Source: Paenibacillus mangrovi (GTDB lineage: Bacteria > Bacillota > Bacilli > Paenibacillales > Paenibacillaceae). Taken from it: a stretch of DNA of 64,000 nt. Shown here in pieces: positions 17,775 through 26,648 of the stretch (positions are counted from its first letter, which is position 1; every line of letters starts with the position of its first letter). Location: NCBI RefSeq assembly GCF_022898935.1, contig NZ_JALIRP010000005.1, forward strand, positions 372,001 through 436,000, in the 5' to 3' direction. The position numbers were made by a program, and so were the translations under genes. The notes below the pieces were generated by a model. That model saw nothing but the letters and a program-made list of their open reading frames with translations, had not been told where the DNA came from and did not search any database.

Positions 17775-18339
17775 TGTTAAACCGACTATTGTAGATATAA
17801 TTAGGGGTATTCACAGCGATAAGCTTGACCTTTTTGTTTGTATAATTAGCCCAATTGTGGTCAATATTTGAGTCCATATGAACACTGTCACCAGGATATA
17901 CTTCATGCCTCGTACCATTTATGTAGACTGTTAATATACCTTCTAATACATAAATGAACTCTTCTCCCTCATGCTTATAGGATAATATTTCTTCATCTTT
18001 CATTTGAGGAAGAATTTCTATAAGTCTTGGAACAAGTTGTTTATTCTCCAAATCTGTACTTAAACTATATTTAATAAAACCACCTTCTACTGAATCCATT
18101 ATTTCTTGTTCATAGCTTCTTAGAACCACATCTTTCTTTTTAGGTGGATAATCAAAAAAATGTGTTAAATGTACTTCCAAAATATCAGCTAGTTTTTCAA
18201 GTGAATCAACTGCTATGGTCGTAAGCCCCCTTTCTAATTGAGACAGAAATCCAACAGATAGTTCGCTTTTTTCACTTAGCTCTTTCAAAGTAATTCCTTT
18301 TTCAGTCCTCAATTTCTTTATTTCCATCCCTATATTCAT
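17767..18339 (-). CDS. XRE-family regulator with cupin sensor domain
   Basis: The 190-residue protein has an N-terminal helix-turn-helix (EIKKLRTEKGITLKELSEKS, then LSVGFLSQLERG) and a C-terminal cupin (YKHEGEEFIYVLEGILTVYI, then PGDSVHMDSNIDHNW). Such regulators bind a small ligand in the cupin and control amine or amino acid uptake and catabolism genes. It heads the operon with the EutH-like transporter and aminopeptidase P, and two palindromes upstream are likely operators. Confidence 0.9.
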   Translation of the reverse strand: MNIGMEIKKLRTEKGITLKELSEKSELSVGFLSQLERGLTTIAVDSLEKLADILEVHLTHFFDYPPKKKDVVLRSYEQEIMDSVEGGFIKYSLSTDLENKQLVPRLIEILPQMKDEEILSYKHEGEEFIYVLEGILTVYINGTRHEVYPGDSVHMDSNIDHNWANYTNKKVKLIAVNTPNYIYNSRFNNG

Positions 18340-18353
18340 TACTCCACCCTAAA

Positions 18354-18369
18354 TTTCATATTTATGAAT
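18354..18369 (-). promoter_or_regulatory. Operator 1 of the XRE-cupin operon
   Basis: TTTCATATTTATGAAT contains the dyad TTCAT-N4-ATGAA, 15 nt upstream of the regulator start. The same dyad recurs exactly 60 bp further upstream. Confidence 0.65.
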
Positions 18370-18402
18370 AATGTAATATATACAAGAGCAACATTCAATA
18401 TA

Positions 18403-18429
18403 TTATGAAATAATTTCATAAATATGAAA
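18403..18429 (-). promoter_or_regulatory. Operator 2 of the XRE-cupin operon (overlapping dyads)
   Basis: TTATGAAATAATTTCATAA (18403-18421) is a perfect palindrome that overlaps TTTCATAAATATGAAA (18414-18429), the second TTCAT-N4-ATGAA dyad. The 60-bp distance to operator 1 is near six helical turns, which would suit cooperative binding or a small loop. Confidence 0.6.
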
Positions 18430-18435
18430 TGACAC

Positions 18436-18471
18436 AAAAAAAGACGCTTGATCTATTAGATCAGTGCGCCT
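18436..18471 (-). terminator. Terminator of the LRR gene
   Basis: A stem around GATCTAATAGATC, extended by GCGC/GCGT, is followed on the minus strand by seven T residues. On the plus strand it is also next to operator 2. Confidence 0.7.
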
Positions 18472-18484
18472 AGATTGAATTCTG

Positions 18485-19987
18485 TTATGCGGTCTTATTC
18501 TCAAAAATGATGACCATTTTTTTGCTGCCTAAATATTCAACAGAAGTATTAAGCTGCTCCGACACAAAGCGTACAGGAACGAAAGTGCTGTTATTTCTCA
18601 GTAGTAAAGGAGCGTCGGACATCACAGTTTGCTGGTTTATCTTAACTTGCTTATTCCCCACAGACCAACGAATCGTTTTACCGTCCTTTTGAATCGTTAC
18701 CTCTTTCGTACTCTGGTTCCAGTTCACCTTTGCCCCTAGCTTCTCGGAAATGAAACGAATAGGTACGTAGGTACGGCCTGTCTGAATGAATGGCGCTGCT
18801 GTTATATTGTAGATACTGTCGCCCACATAGGCTGTCTTGCTGCCGATCATCAAGCGTTGAGTCTTGCGCTGAGACATAATACCATAACGATCCGCATTCA
18901 ATTTGTTAAATATTTTATAGGTTTGGGTTCCTTGCCTTAAGTCCAAGTAGTTATCGTTCAACTGCAGTCCGTAGCGTTCTGCCCCCGTATCCCAATGAAA
19001 ATCATAACTATTATTTTGAATCGGCTCCAGATCCCATACCCGGTTATTGTTCAAATTTAGAATTCTTAGGGACTTCAAATTTCTTAACGGTTCCAAATTC
19101 CACACTCGGTTGTTATCCAAGTAGAGGGTATCTAACTTGTTCAATTGTTTTAACGGGTCTACATCTTTAATCTCGTTGGAGGATAGATCCAATGTAGACA
19201 AGTTAGTTAATTTCGCTAAAGGGGCAAGACTCTCGATGTTATTGTTGTTGGCAGAGAGACCTTCGAGATTGTTGAATCCTTCTAGCAGCTTAAGATCAGT
19301 AACCCGGTTTCCGCTAATCCCCAGATACGACAGACTTTTGGATAGCTTCCGTAGCGGCGAAAAATCCTTAATCTTATTGTAAGACACATCAAGATATGTC
19401 AGATTCTTCATGTTGCCGAGGGGAACTATGTCTTCTATCGCGTTGTCGCTCATTTTCAAATACGCTAATTCTGCGGCACTAGAGAGTGCTTGAACATTCG
19501 AAATTTGATTATGGTCGGCGTCCAACTCGATTAGGTGAGGCAATTGTTTCACTACATCCAAGGATGATATCTGATTCCAGCTTACTTCAAGATACTTCAA
19601 ATCCTTCAGAGCTGACAATTCCTCAATCGATGAGATCTGATTTGCTTTGAGGCTGAGACTACGGATCTTTGAAAGGTTCTTTAGCGGTGTAAGATCAGTA
19701 ATTTCATTACGGTCTAAATCGAGTTCCGTGACATTGACGGCATACTCCAATCCCTGCAGATCTTTAATTCCTTTACCTGCTAAAGATACATTAGTGAGTG
19801 ACTCTAAATCCGCTTTGGTAAGTGGTTCATCACCTTTTTTAGCTAACCAAGAATGAATCGCTTGTTCGAGATTTTCATCTTTAATAATCGGTTCTTGGCT
19901 AAGCGCTTCCATCGAAGCTTGTCCTGGAACGACCAAACTTAGGACAAAAATACAAATAAATAAGCGTACAGCAATACGTTTCTTCAT
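18485..19987 (-). CDS. Secreted leucine-rich-repeat protein with C-terminal stalk (copper amine oxidase-like) domain
   Basis: ATG 19987 (MKKRIAVRLFICIF) gives a clean signal peptide cut near GQASM; GGGGG lies 13 nt upstream. Residues about 75-330 hold around ten internalin-type LRRs of about 22 residues with the pattern L-x-x-L-x-x-L-x-L-x-x-N-x-I. Residues 390-500 are two beta repeats of the copper amine oxidase N-terminal-like domain (TYVPIRFISEKLGAKVNWN and STFVPVRFVSEQLNTSVEY) common in Paenibacillus surface proteins. It should act outside the cell in protein or glycan binding. Confidence 0.85.
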   Translation of the reverse strand: MKKRIAVRLFICIFVLSLVVPGQASMEALSQEPIIKDENLEQAIHSWLAKKGDEPLTKADLESLTNVSLAGKGIKDLQGLEYAVNVTELDLDRNEITDLTPLKNLSKIRSLSLKANQISSIEELSALKDLKYLEVSWNQISSLDVVKQLPHLIELDADHNQISNVQALSSAAELAYLKMSDNAIEDIVPLGNMKNLTYLDVSYNKIKDFSPLRKLSKSLSYLGISGNRVTDLKLLEGFNNLEGLSANNNNIESLAPLAKLTNLSTLDLSSNEIKDVDPLKQLNKLDTLYLDNNRVWNLEPLRNLKSLRILNLNNNRVWDLEPIQNNSYDFHWDTGAERYGLQLNDNYLDLRQGTQTYKIFNKLNADRYGIMSQRKTQRLMIGSKTAYVGDSIYNITAAPFIQTGRTYVPIRFISEKLGAKVNWNQSTKEVTIQKDGKTIRWSVGNKQVKINQQTVMSDAPLLLRNNSTFVPVRFVSEQLNTSVEYLGSKKMVIIFENKTA

Positions 19988-20227
19988 GATAACCATTTCC
20001 CCCTGATGACTTATTATGTATACTACCTCGAGCTTCTTGATAAGAACAGACATAATGTATATCCGTTACGCTATCGACAGATTAGTATAACACCTGAAGT
20101 TTGCTTAGTGGATAGGAAAATATTGGGTATTATGAAGTTGGGGAGGTGCGATCATATCGCATCCTGATAAAGTTCCTACTCACGATCTCATCCGTCCCCG
20201 CTCTATTCTTCTCAAGATCATTTTTTG

Positions 20228-20268
20228 TTGACATTGGAAACAAAACGAATTAATATGATATTGTTTCC
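20228..20268 (+). promoter_or_regulatory. Promoter with overlapping MarR-type operator
   Basis: TTGACA (20228) and TAATAT (20251) are 17 nt apart. An inverted repeat GGAAACAA (20236) / TTGTTTCC (20261) straddles the -10 box. Binding of the downstream MarR-type protein would block the promoter. Confidence 0.7.
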
Positions 20269-20293
20269 TAAGTATACAATATTGAGGTGCGCC

Positions 20294-20770
20294 ATGATCG
20301 TCAATGAAGAATTAAGCCGAATTTTCAATCGCGTTTCGGAAAGACATAACTTGATCAAAACGATGGAAGAGAAAAAGTATAAGTTCATGCGTGAGAACAC
20401 ATTTATGGAAGTTCACTGCATCGATCTTATCGAGAAAATGCAGGACCCCAACGTGTCCAAATTGGCGAGATCCTTTCAAGTCACCAGAGGTGCGATTAGC
20501 AAGGTGACAAAACGATTGATCGAAATGGGGGCTATTGAACGCTACCAAAAGCCTGAGAATAAGAAGGAGCTTTACTTCAGGCTCACAGACATCGGCAGAG
20601 AGATCTATAAGGAACACGAAATGATGCATGAAACAAGAATAGAAAGAGACAGCAGTTTTTTCAGTCCGTTAAGTGAAGTGGAAAAAGATCAAATGATTCA
20701 GATGTTACAGAAAATATACGGCCAAATCACCGAAGAGCTTAAAAAAATGGGTTTGGACAATTACATCTGA
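20294..20770 (+). CDS. MarR-family transcriptional regulator
   Basis: ATG 20294 (MIVNEELSRIFNRV) is preceded by GAGGTG. The 158-residue protein has the winged helix of MarR proteins (LARSFQVTRGAISKVTKRLI, then a wing GAIERYQKPENKKELYF) and a C-terminal dimer helix. It is the first gene of a three-gene operon with a membrane protein and an alpha/beta hydrolase, and its own promoter carries an inverted repeat, so it is likely an autorepressor that responds to a small organic compound. Confidence 0.88.
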   Translation: MIVNEELSRIFNRVSERHNLIKTMEEKKYKFMRENTFMEVHCIDLIEKMQDPNVSKLARSFQVTRGAISKVTKRLIEMGAIERYQKPENKKELYFRLTDIGREIYKEHEMMHETRIERDSSFFSPLSEVEKDQMIQMLQKIYGQITEELKKMGLDNYI

Positions 20771-20789
20771 TGAAAGGAGGTTGAATTAA

Positions 20790-21179
20790 ATGGTGGAAGG
20801 CAATCAAACAGAGCCTTCACGTCTAAGGATATGCAGAATGGCTTTCTCCCTTCTTGCCTTGGCATTGTTCATATGTATCGTCGCACAAGTATATCTGGCT
20901 GGGATGGCGTTGTTCGGTAACTCGGAAGCATGGAAATGGCACCGAACATTCGTTCATATGTTTGAATACATTTCGGTAATCCTATTTTTTCTTGGAATCT
21001 TCGGGAAGCTTTCCTGGAGGATGATCTGGGGGAGTCTCGGTTTGTTCCTCCTTTTCAACATTCAATACTATACGGCGCACGGAATCGCCGGCGCCCTTCA
21101 TCCTGTTTTGGCGCTTGTCTTGTTTTGGGGAGCTCTTGCATTGGTGCGAAGTTCATATCCATTTTTGAAACGTAGATGA
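20790..21179 (+). CDS. Four-helix membrane protein (DUF6220-like)
   Basis: The 129-residue protein has four hydrophobic helices, with HRTFVHMFEYISVILF in the second and AHGIAGALHPVLALVLF in the last; the conserved histidines are typical of small DUF6220/DoxX-like membrane proteins. AAAGGAGG lies ahead of the ATG. Function is unknown. It sits between the MarR regulator and the hydrolase, 19 bp and 23 bp apart. Confidence 0.7.
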   Translation: MVEGNQTEPSRLRICRMAFSLLALALFICIVAQVYLAGMALFGNSEAWKWHRTFVHMFEYISVILFFLGIFGKLSWRMIWGSLGLFLLFNIQYYTAHGIAGALHPVLALVLFWGALALVRSSYPFLKRR

Positions 21180-21202
21180 CTTAAATACGGGAGGGATCGT
21201 GC

Positions 21203-22018
21203 ATGGTAAGTTCGGGATTCGTAAAAACCGAAGGAAACGAACTCTATTATGAAGTCCGGGGAGAGGGCGAGCCGCTTATTATGATTTCGGGCGGAAGTGG
21301 AGATGCCGGATTTTACACGTACGTGGCTGATATTCTCGCCGACGAATACCAGGTAATCACATATGACCGTCGCGGTAATTCGCGAAGCACTCGGAACGAA
21401 CTACAAAATTTTGAGGTTAGCCAACAAGCCAGAGATGCGGTTGCGGTGTTGAAAGCAGTCGGTCATCCGTCAGCTTATGTTTTCGGGAATAGCGGAGGTG
21501 CCATCTTCGCGCTGGAAATGGCGGCAAGGCATCCGCAAGCGGTCAAAGCGATGGTGGTCCACGAACCGCCCGTCGTAAGACTCCTTCCAGATTCTGAGAA
21601 GTGGCAAAGATTTTTTGCGAACGTTTATCGAACCTCATTCCGATTTGGTGTTCAAGCAGCCAGCTTCAGATTCAATTTATCCCTGTCCATTCCGTTCAGC
21701 GCTTTTAAGACGGTTCCGAAAGATTTCCAACAGCGGGTTACGAAGGCGAACAATGAAAGCTTCTTAATCCGGTATGAGATGATCCCTGGCGTAAATTATA
21801 TGCCCGATATCGAGAAGATTAGGCAAAACGGGGTGAAAATTGCCGTAGCCGCAGGCAAGATGACGTTGGATAAAAGGAAATATTACGGACGGACCGTTCC
21901 CATCTTAGCGGAGAAACTTGGCTGCGAAATGGCCACTTTTCCAGGCCATCACATTTCTTTTTTCGATATGCCTCGGGAATGGGCGACCAGTTTGCGGGAT
22001 ATCCTTCATCGGCTATAA
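21203..22018 (+). CDS. Alpha/beta-fold hydrolase
   Basis: The 271-residue protein has the oxyanion motif MISGGSGD (about residue 27), the nucleophile elbow GNSGGAIF (S near residue 97) and a C-terminal catalytic histidine in FPGHHISFF. GGGAGGG precedes the ATG. It is probably an esterase or related hydrolase whose substrate also induces the MarR regulator. It is the last gene before the terminator of site E. Confidence 0.85.
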   Translation: MVSSGFVKTEGNELYYEVRGEGEPLIMISGGSGDAGFYTYVADILADEYQVITYDRRGNSRSTRNELQNFEVSQQARDAVAVLKAVGHPSAYVFGNSGGAIFALEMAARHPQAVKAMVVHEPPVVRLLPDSEKWQRFFANVYRTSFRFGVQAASFRFNLSLSIPFSAFKTVPKDFQQRVTKANNESFLIRYEMIPGVNYMPDIEKIRQNGVKIAVAAGKMTLDKRKYYGRTVPILAEKLGCEMATFPGHHISFFDMPREWATSLRDILHRL

Positions 22019-22049
22019 GGCAAACATAACTCATTCCTGAAGAGTACCC

Positions 22050-22108
22050 CAATTTTTCACCGTCACTTATGATAAGGTTCTCCGCGCTGTCTGTAACGGC
22101 AAGTTTCG
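22050..22108 (-). repeat. rlmH-like attachment site E
   Basis: Core CACTTATGATAAGGTTCTCC (22064-22083) reads on the minus strand as G-E-P-Y-H-K and a TGA stop. The left arm is AATTTTTCACCGT and the right arm ACGGCAAGTTTCG. The right half is identical to that of site C over 19 nt. Confidence 0.85.
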
Positions 22109-22111
22109 AAA

Positions 22112-22141
22112 AAAGGGCATCCTGAGGGAGGATGTCCCTTT
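22112..22141. terminator. Bidirectional hairpin joined to site E
   Basis: AAAGGGCATCC and GGATGTCCCTTT form a stem of about 12 bp with A and T runs on the two sides. It would end both the hydrolase operon (plus) and the secreted-protein gene (minus, ending at 22156). Confidence 0.75.
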
Positions 22142-22155
22142 GTTTCGTTAGATGC

Positions 22156-22893
22156 TCACTTCTTCTCAATAAACTTTCCCTGTTGAAGATTAAAAATTTT
22201 CATCGTGGTCTTTGAGTCTCCCTCTTGCTTGTTGTCCTCTAAGGATGCGTCCATTTCGGTCTGCCAATAGAAAAGTTCCCCATTATCATCATTGAACTGG
22301 TAACTACCCATGACAACATGATATTTACCTTGAAATACAGAGCGGTCTTTAAGGGTACCTTTCCAAGCTTCTGTCCATACTCCAGAATCGTTCATATACA
22401 TTAGATGAGATTCCCTAACATCGGCATCTGTTCCGCCTGTGCGCGTGACTATATTAAATAAAGGATTCATTCCATCAGCACGAAAATTCTCAATATTCCA
22501 AGATTCAACATGCCACGGTTGCTCAAAGATTAATTTATATGAACCGTTGGACTGTTTGTCAAAGATGAAGAAATCACCAAGATGTACCCCTCCATCAATT
22601 CGCACAAGTACTTCTGGTTCGGAATCCCCATCTACATTCATTTCTTCAAAGGATAAACCATCAAAATAATAGTCCCTCTTTGCATTGCCTTGCTTTCGTA
22701 TCCAATCTTCAACCATATCCTTTGTAATTCCTGTTTGAATGTTTACTGAATGATCAAGTTTAGTTTCTTTAGGACTCAGCGCCTTACCATTAACGAACAG
22801 ACCAACAGAATTGCTAGCCACAGCAGTTCCGACAAAGATCGTACACGCCCCCAAAATTGGAAGTAACACTCGCAAACTTCTTTTTACTTTCAC
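22156..22893 (-). CDS. Secreted protein of unknown function
   Basis: The 245-residue protein begins with a signal peptide (MKVKRSLRVLLPILGACTIF, cut near AVASN). The mature part resembles proteins in which a short repeat reports a numeric property: DVDGDSEPEVLVRIDGG-like wording here is MNVDGDSEPEVLVRIDGG, an acidic D-x-D-G-D-x-E-x-E turn seen in FG-GAP/VCBS-type calcium-binding loops. No enzyme motif was found. It stands alone at the distal end of unit E-F. Confidence 0.6.
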   Translation of the reverse strand: MKVKRSLRVLLPILGACTIFVGTAVASNSVGLFVNGKALSPKETKLDHSVNIQTGITKDMVEDWIRKQGNAKRDYYFDGLSFEEMNVDGDSEPEVLVRIDGGVHLGDFFIFDKQSNGSYKLIFEQPWHVESWNIENFRADGMNPLFNIVTRTGGTDADVRESHLMYMNDSGVWTEAWKGTLKDRSVFQGKYHVVMGSYQFNDDNGELFYWQTEMDASLEDNKQEGDSKTTMKIFNLQQGKFIEKK

Positions 22894-22998
22894 TGCCCTC
22901 TTCTCCTTCTAGAACGATTATATTATTTAGACGCTTTACGTTGATCTAAAGTTTCCTTAAAGACCCATCCCGCATCACAATCGTTATCTGAAGACAAA

Positions 22999-23619
22999 TT
23001 AAACAGTCAAATTCGGGAAAAGGAATTTCTCGATTCCTTTTGCCGTAACTTTGATGCTACCTTCCGGTATAGGATGGATGCTGTCCGGAATCCATCGGTC
23101 AAAAAGCGCCCGATCTTGATTGTACAAAGCACTCCATTCTACAAAATGGTCAATAATAGGAAGATTCTTTTCTTTCGCAACCGAACGGTAAACTTCATAA
23201 TATTCATGGAAGTTAGGTCTAATCTCAAGAGAATCGCCTACAGGAGGGTTCATGGTCATGAGCACGATATCACAATTGTCGTTTTTCTCCAGTATGCTGC
23301 TAATCATGTGCTCCAATCGGCTCCTGGATTGCTCAAGACTTGTTTCATACGGCAAATAAGCATCGTTAATGGCGAATTCGATGAAAACCATATCCGGATT
23401 GTGATCAAGTACCCTTTCCGATAAGTTCTGGACTCCCCACTCGGACCACATTCCGTTTTTACCGCTATTGATGACGGTTGCACGACCGGGATATCGCTCC
23501 TGAAGCTGGGTACGCAGTTCATCCACCCAAGCTCCCCCTTCCGTCAGACTGGTACCATACGTTACAACACACTGGCTAATACCCGCATCTAGTTGTCCAA
23601 TCGTCCGAAGAGCACACAT
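22999..23619 (-). CDS. SGNH/GDSL-family hydrolase
   Basis: ATG 23619 (MCALRTIGQ) is chosen because AAGGAG lies 10 nt upstream. The four SGNH blocks are present: YGTSLTEGG (block I, serine), INSGKNG (block II), FAINDAY (block III, Asn) and DSIHP (block V, Asp and His). These enzymes are esterases or lipases, often removing acetyl groups from sugars. There is no signal peptide, so it acts in the cytosol or is exported by another route. Confidence 0.88.
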   Translation of the reverse strand: MCALRTIGQLDAGISQCVVTYGTSLTEGGAWVDELRTQLQERYPGRATVINSGKNGMWSEWGVQNLSERVLDHNPDMVFIEFAINDAYLPYETSLEQSRSRLEHMISSILEKNDNCDIVLMTMNPPVGDSLEIRPNFHEYYEVYRSVAKEKNLPIIDHFVEWSALYNQDRALFDRWIPDSIHPIPEGSIKVTAKGIEKFLFPNLTV

Positions 23620-23724
23620 GAGATTCACTCCTTGAATCTAGTAATGTTTTTCCACAATATAACACCGAAACGAATTTGATTTCAATTACCATTTTTTTGA
23701 TACGGAATGAAAGGATATCATGCC

Positions 23725-23765
23725 TAAAAAAAAGAACAGCGGCGGACTCTTCAAGTCGCTGCTGA
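23725..23765 (-). terminator. Terminator of the alpha/beta hydrolase gene
   Basis: CAGCAGCGACT and AGTCCGCCGCTG pair around TTGAAG, followed on the minus strand by TTCTTTTTTTT. Confidence 0.75.
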
Positions 23766-23846
23766 ACCTTTCATTTTTTAACCGTTTCGGGTTGCGTCCA
23801 CCCCTTTTCAACATATAGACGTCCATGCCGCTTAGCTTAGTACTCC

Positions 23847-24752
23847 TCACCTCACAGGAAATTCCAATTTTGTATTAAATACATCCGTACAGGTGCTATC
23901 AAAAAAATTCTTGATCAACATTGCTGTTACATAGCTTGCTTCCTCCAGCACGAAATGCCCGCCGCATAACAGATGCGTTGCCACACATTTTAGTTCCCTT
24001 TCAAAAAATTCCGCTCCCTTTAAAGTAAATATAAAATCGTTACGGCCCCAAACGACAAGCACAGGTGGTTGATACGTGCGCAAATATTGCTGCCAGATAG
24101 GGTACTGCTCCACATTCTTGCGATAGTCGTAGCCAAGAGCAACTTGTATCTCCTGATTACCGGGGCGATTCAGAAACATTTGATCCATGTAGGGTCCATC
24201 GGGACTAACCCTTTCGGGATAGCATGCTCCAGTAAAGTACTGCTTCTTGGTGAAGTCGAAAGAGGTTACGGTAGCTGCGAATTCCTGCTGCGTCCGGGCA
24301 TCCGGGTGCTTCCAGAGCGCCTTGAATACATCAAATGGCGTTCCCAATCCCTCGAAGTTTACGACGGAATTTTGAATGATAAAGCCTCGGACGCGATGAG
24401 GGTGCCTGACAGCCAACCGAAATCCGACAGGACCGCCATAATCGTGGCAGTACAAAATAAACTTTGGAATAGACAGCTGATCTAATAGTTGCTCAATAAT
24501 GAGCGAGAACTGTTCAAATGTATAAGAGAAATCGCTGATTGAGGGCATGTTGCTGTACCCAAAACCGGGGTAATCAGGCGCAATAAGGTAGAAGCGATCT
24601 GCAAGCAAAGGAAGAAGCTCCCTGAACATATGGGATGAACTAGGAAACCCGTGGAGAAGCACCAGTGCAGGATTTGAAGGTGAACCAGCCTCGCGATAAA
24701 AAACCGATAAGCCTTGTACCGTTGCATATTTGTAACGAACCCATTCCGACAT
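23847..24752 (-). CDS. Alpha/beta hydrolase of the epoxide hydrolase/haloalkane dehalogenase type
   Basis: ATG 24752 (MSEWVRYKYATVQG) follows a GGGGAGGAG. The 301-residue protein has HGFPSSSHMF (oxyanion loop), the aspartate nucleophile in CHDYGGPVGF (about residue 115) and the catalytic histidine in CGGHFVLEE. An Asp nucleophile marks the epoxide hydrolase and dehalogenase branch, which attacks epoxides or halogenated carbons. The substrate is unknown and the gene stands alone. Confidence 0.85.
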   Translation of the reverse strand: MSEWVRYKYATVQGLSVFYREAGSPSNPALVLLHGFPSSSHMFRELLPLLADRFYLIAPDYPGFGYSNMPSISDFSYTFEQFSLIIEQLLDQLSIPKFILYCHDYGGPVGFRLAVRHPHRVRGFIIQNSVVNFEGLGTPFDVFKALWKHPDARTQQEFAATVTSFDFTKKQYFTGACYPERVSPDGPYMDQMFLNRPGNQEIQVALGYDYRKNVEQYPIWQQYLRTYQPPVLVVWGRNDFIFTLKGAEFFERELKCVATHLLCGGHFVLEEASYVTAMLIKNFFDSTCTDVFNTKLEFPVR

Positions 24753-24893
24753 CCGACATACACTCCTCCCCAACTGTCTTATAATATGTATGAAGCTAGT
24801 AGGGAAATAGACGATTGGTTACGGAAGAACCCGAGCCCATATTATTCGTTTCTTCATGCGGATGCCTGCCTATGTCTGATTTGTTACAAAGTC

Positions 24894-25763
24894 TTACTTT
24901 TCTATTGGTTCAGTTAATTCTCTTCTAAGTAAAGCGATTTCATGTTTATACGGAGGATTTTTGTATTTAATAGGTCCAATAGATGGAGTTTCAAGCAGTT
25001 TGGGGAGATTAGAAAGTTGAGGATGGTGAACAATATAGTCCAAGGCATGCAGGCCTATAAATCCATGTCCGATATTCTCGTGCCGATCTTTACGGGAGCC
25101 GGGTTCGTTCTTGGAATCATTAATGTGAAGCACTTTTAACCGATTAAGCCCAATGATGCGATCGAACTGATCAAGCACGCCGTCAAAGTCATGGACAATA
25201 TCGTATCCGGCATCATGAACGTGGCAAGTGTCCAGGCAAATTGAAAGACTCTCATTGTAAGTTACTCCATCTATAATGCGAGCCAGTTCCTCAAAGCGAG
25301 CACCACATTCCGTCCCTTTACCTGCCATTGTCTCTAACGAGATTTGAACCTTTTCATTCCGGGTAAGAACTTCATTTAGCCCCTTAATGATCTTGTTAAG
25401 TCCCTTGCCTACTCCTTCTCCAACGTGTGATCCGGGATGCATCACAATCTGTTCCGAACCTAATGCTTCCGTCCTGTCCATTTCATCGCGCATAAAGGAA
25501 ATGCTATGACTGAATACTTGATTGTTCATGGAATTTGCCAGATTGACCAGGAAAGGAGCGTGGACAACAATATTGCTGATTCCATGCTCTTTCATATGCG
25601 CATGTCCCTCTGATATCTTGTAATCAGAGATCGGCTTTCTTTTCGTATTTTGTGGAGCACCGGTGTATATCAGGAATGTATTCGCTCCATAAGAAGCAGC
25701 CTCTTTGCTGGCTTTAAGCAACATCTCCTTGCCGCCCATGGATACGTGACTTCCGATTAGCAT
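24894..25763 (-). CDS. nfo: Endonuclease IV (AP endonuclease)
   Basis: The 289-residue protein matches endonuclease IV over its length: [13 protein letters not shown] at the start, [21 protein letters not shown], the metal-site [26 protein letters not shown] and [20 protein letters not shown]. It cuts the backbone 5' to abasic sites in base excision repair using zinc ions. It is a second-copy candidate, because most bacilli carry nfo elsewhere in the core genome. Ends TEPIEK. Confidence 0.95.
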   Translation of the reverse strand: MLIGSHVSMGGKEMLLKASKEAASYGANTFLIYTGAPQNTKRKPISDYKISEGHAHMKEHGISNIVVHAPFLVNLANSMNNQVFSHSISFMRDEMDRTEALGSEQIVMHPGSHVGEGVGKGLNKIIKGLNEVLTRNEKVQISLETMAGKGTECGARFEELARIIDGVTYNESLSICLDTCHVHDAGYDIVHDFDGVLDQFDRIIGLNRLKVLHINDSKNEPGSRKDRHENIGHGFIGLHALDYIVHHPQLSNLPKLLETPSIGPIKYKNPPYKHEIALLRRELTEPIEK

Positions 25764-25926
25764 GTATTATCCCCCGAATTCCGCATTTCGCTAAAAAGAA
25801 TATTTTCAGCATTTACGGGAAGAGAGGATGTTATACATCAGGCAATAAACAACTGACAAACTGAAACGATAACGTGTGATGGATAAAACAGAAGCTATAG
25901 CTTACGCAAGAAGTCCAATTAATATC

Positions 25927-25966
25927 AAATCCGGCATGTGATGAGAACTCATCATATGCCGGATTT
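25927..25966. terminator. Strong hairpin downstream of the cwlJ-like gene
   Basis: An 18-nt near-perfect stem (AAATCCGGCATGTGATGA with its complement) has a GAAC loop. It lies 49 nt after the stop of the minus-strand gene at 26015; T residues on the other side are few, so it may serve both directions. Confidence 0.7.
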
Positions 25967-26014
25967 GTTGTTCCGTATAAATGCTTTATTTCCGTCTATT
26001 CGTTTATACAATTA

Positions 26015-26455
26015 TTACGTATTATATATACTTTCACATTCTTCAACGGTCGGTTGATAAAAACAGTGCTTCCTCCATCGTCCTACGAGCGGCTGATTGT
26101 ACCAAGTTGGCGGACATGGTCCGGGATTTTCGAACGTTCCTGGACGGAAATACCATAAGGAGAATTCGGCTGGCCAACTCCGCTCACCATTCACAGCCCG
26201 TTGCGCAAGACGACGTTCCCTATCTCTTGCGCTTTGATAGAACATGCCATGTTGCAATGCTTCAAACGCATGCGGCTGGTAGATCATTTCGGGAATTGTC
26301 CGGATATTTTTAAAATCGGAGCAATCCACTCTTATTCGGTTAATGCCAACACTTCCAACAAGGAGCATGCCCGTTTCGCCTTCGGTCTCAGCTTCAGCTC
26401 GAAGCAACCTTGCCAACATATCAATATCCTGTTTTCTGGCTCTTACGACTGCCAT
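26015..26455 (-). CDS. Cell-wall hydrolase of the CwlJ/SleB family
   Basis: The 146-residue protein consists of a Hydrolase_2 domain: LARLLRAEAETEGETGMLLV with the catalytic glutamate, then VGINRI and the C-terminal CFYQPTVEEC. CwlJ is a spore cortex-lytic enzyme that acts on muramic-lactam cortex in germination. There is no signal peptide, as for CwlJ. It fits a spore-forming host. Confidence 0.88.
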   Translation of the reverse strand: MAVVRARKQDIDMLARLLRAEAETEGETGMLLVGSVGINRIRVDCSDFKNIRTIPEMIYQPHAFEALQHGMFYQSARDRERRLAQRAVNGERSWPAEFSLWYFRPGTFENPGPCPPTWYNQPLVGRWRKHCFYQPTVEECESIYNT

Positions 26456-26648
26456 TTGCTCACCTCTTTAGATTTCTAGACTCATCATATTGTAGGTGAA
26501 GCGGATGTGTTACTCTGGCAAAATTAAGAACAATAATAAATAGCCGTTCCAGGTGATCGGCGAAAAACAAAGAAACTGCAATAGGCTAAAGCATTCGATA
26601 CATTCTGTTTATCATCAGCCTCGTTTTTTTAACATACCGGAGATTTTG

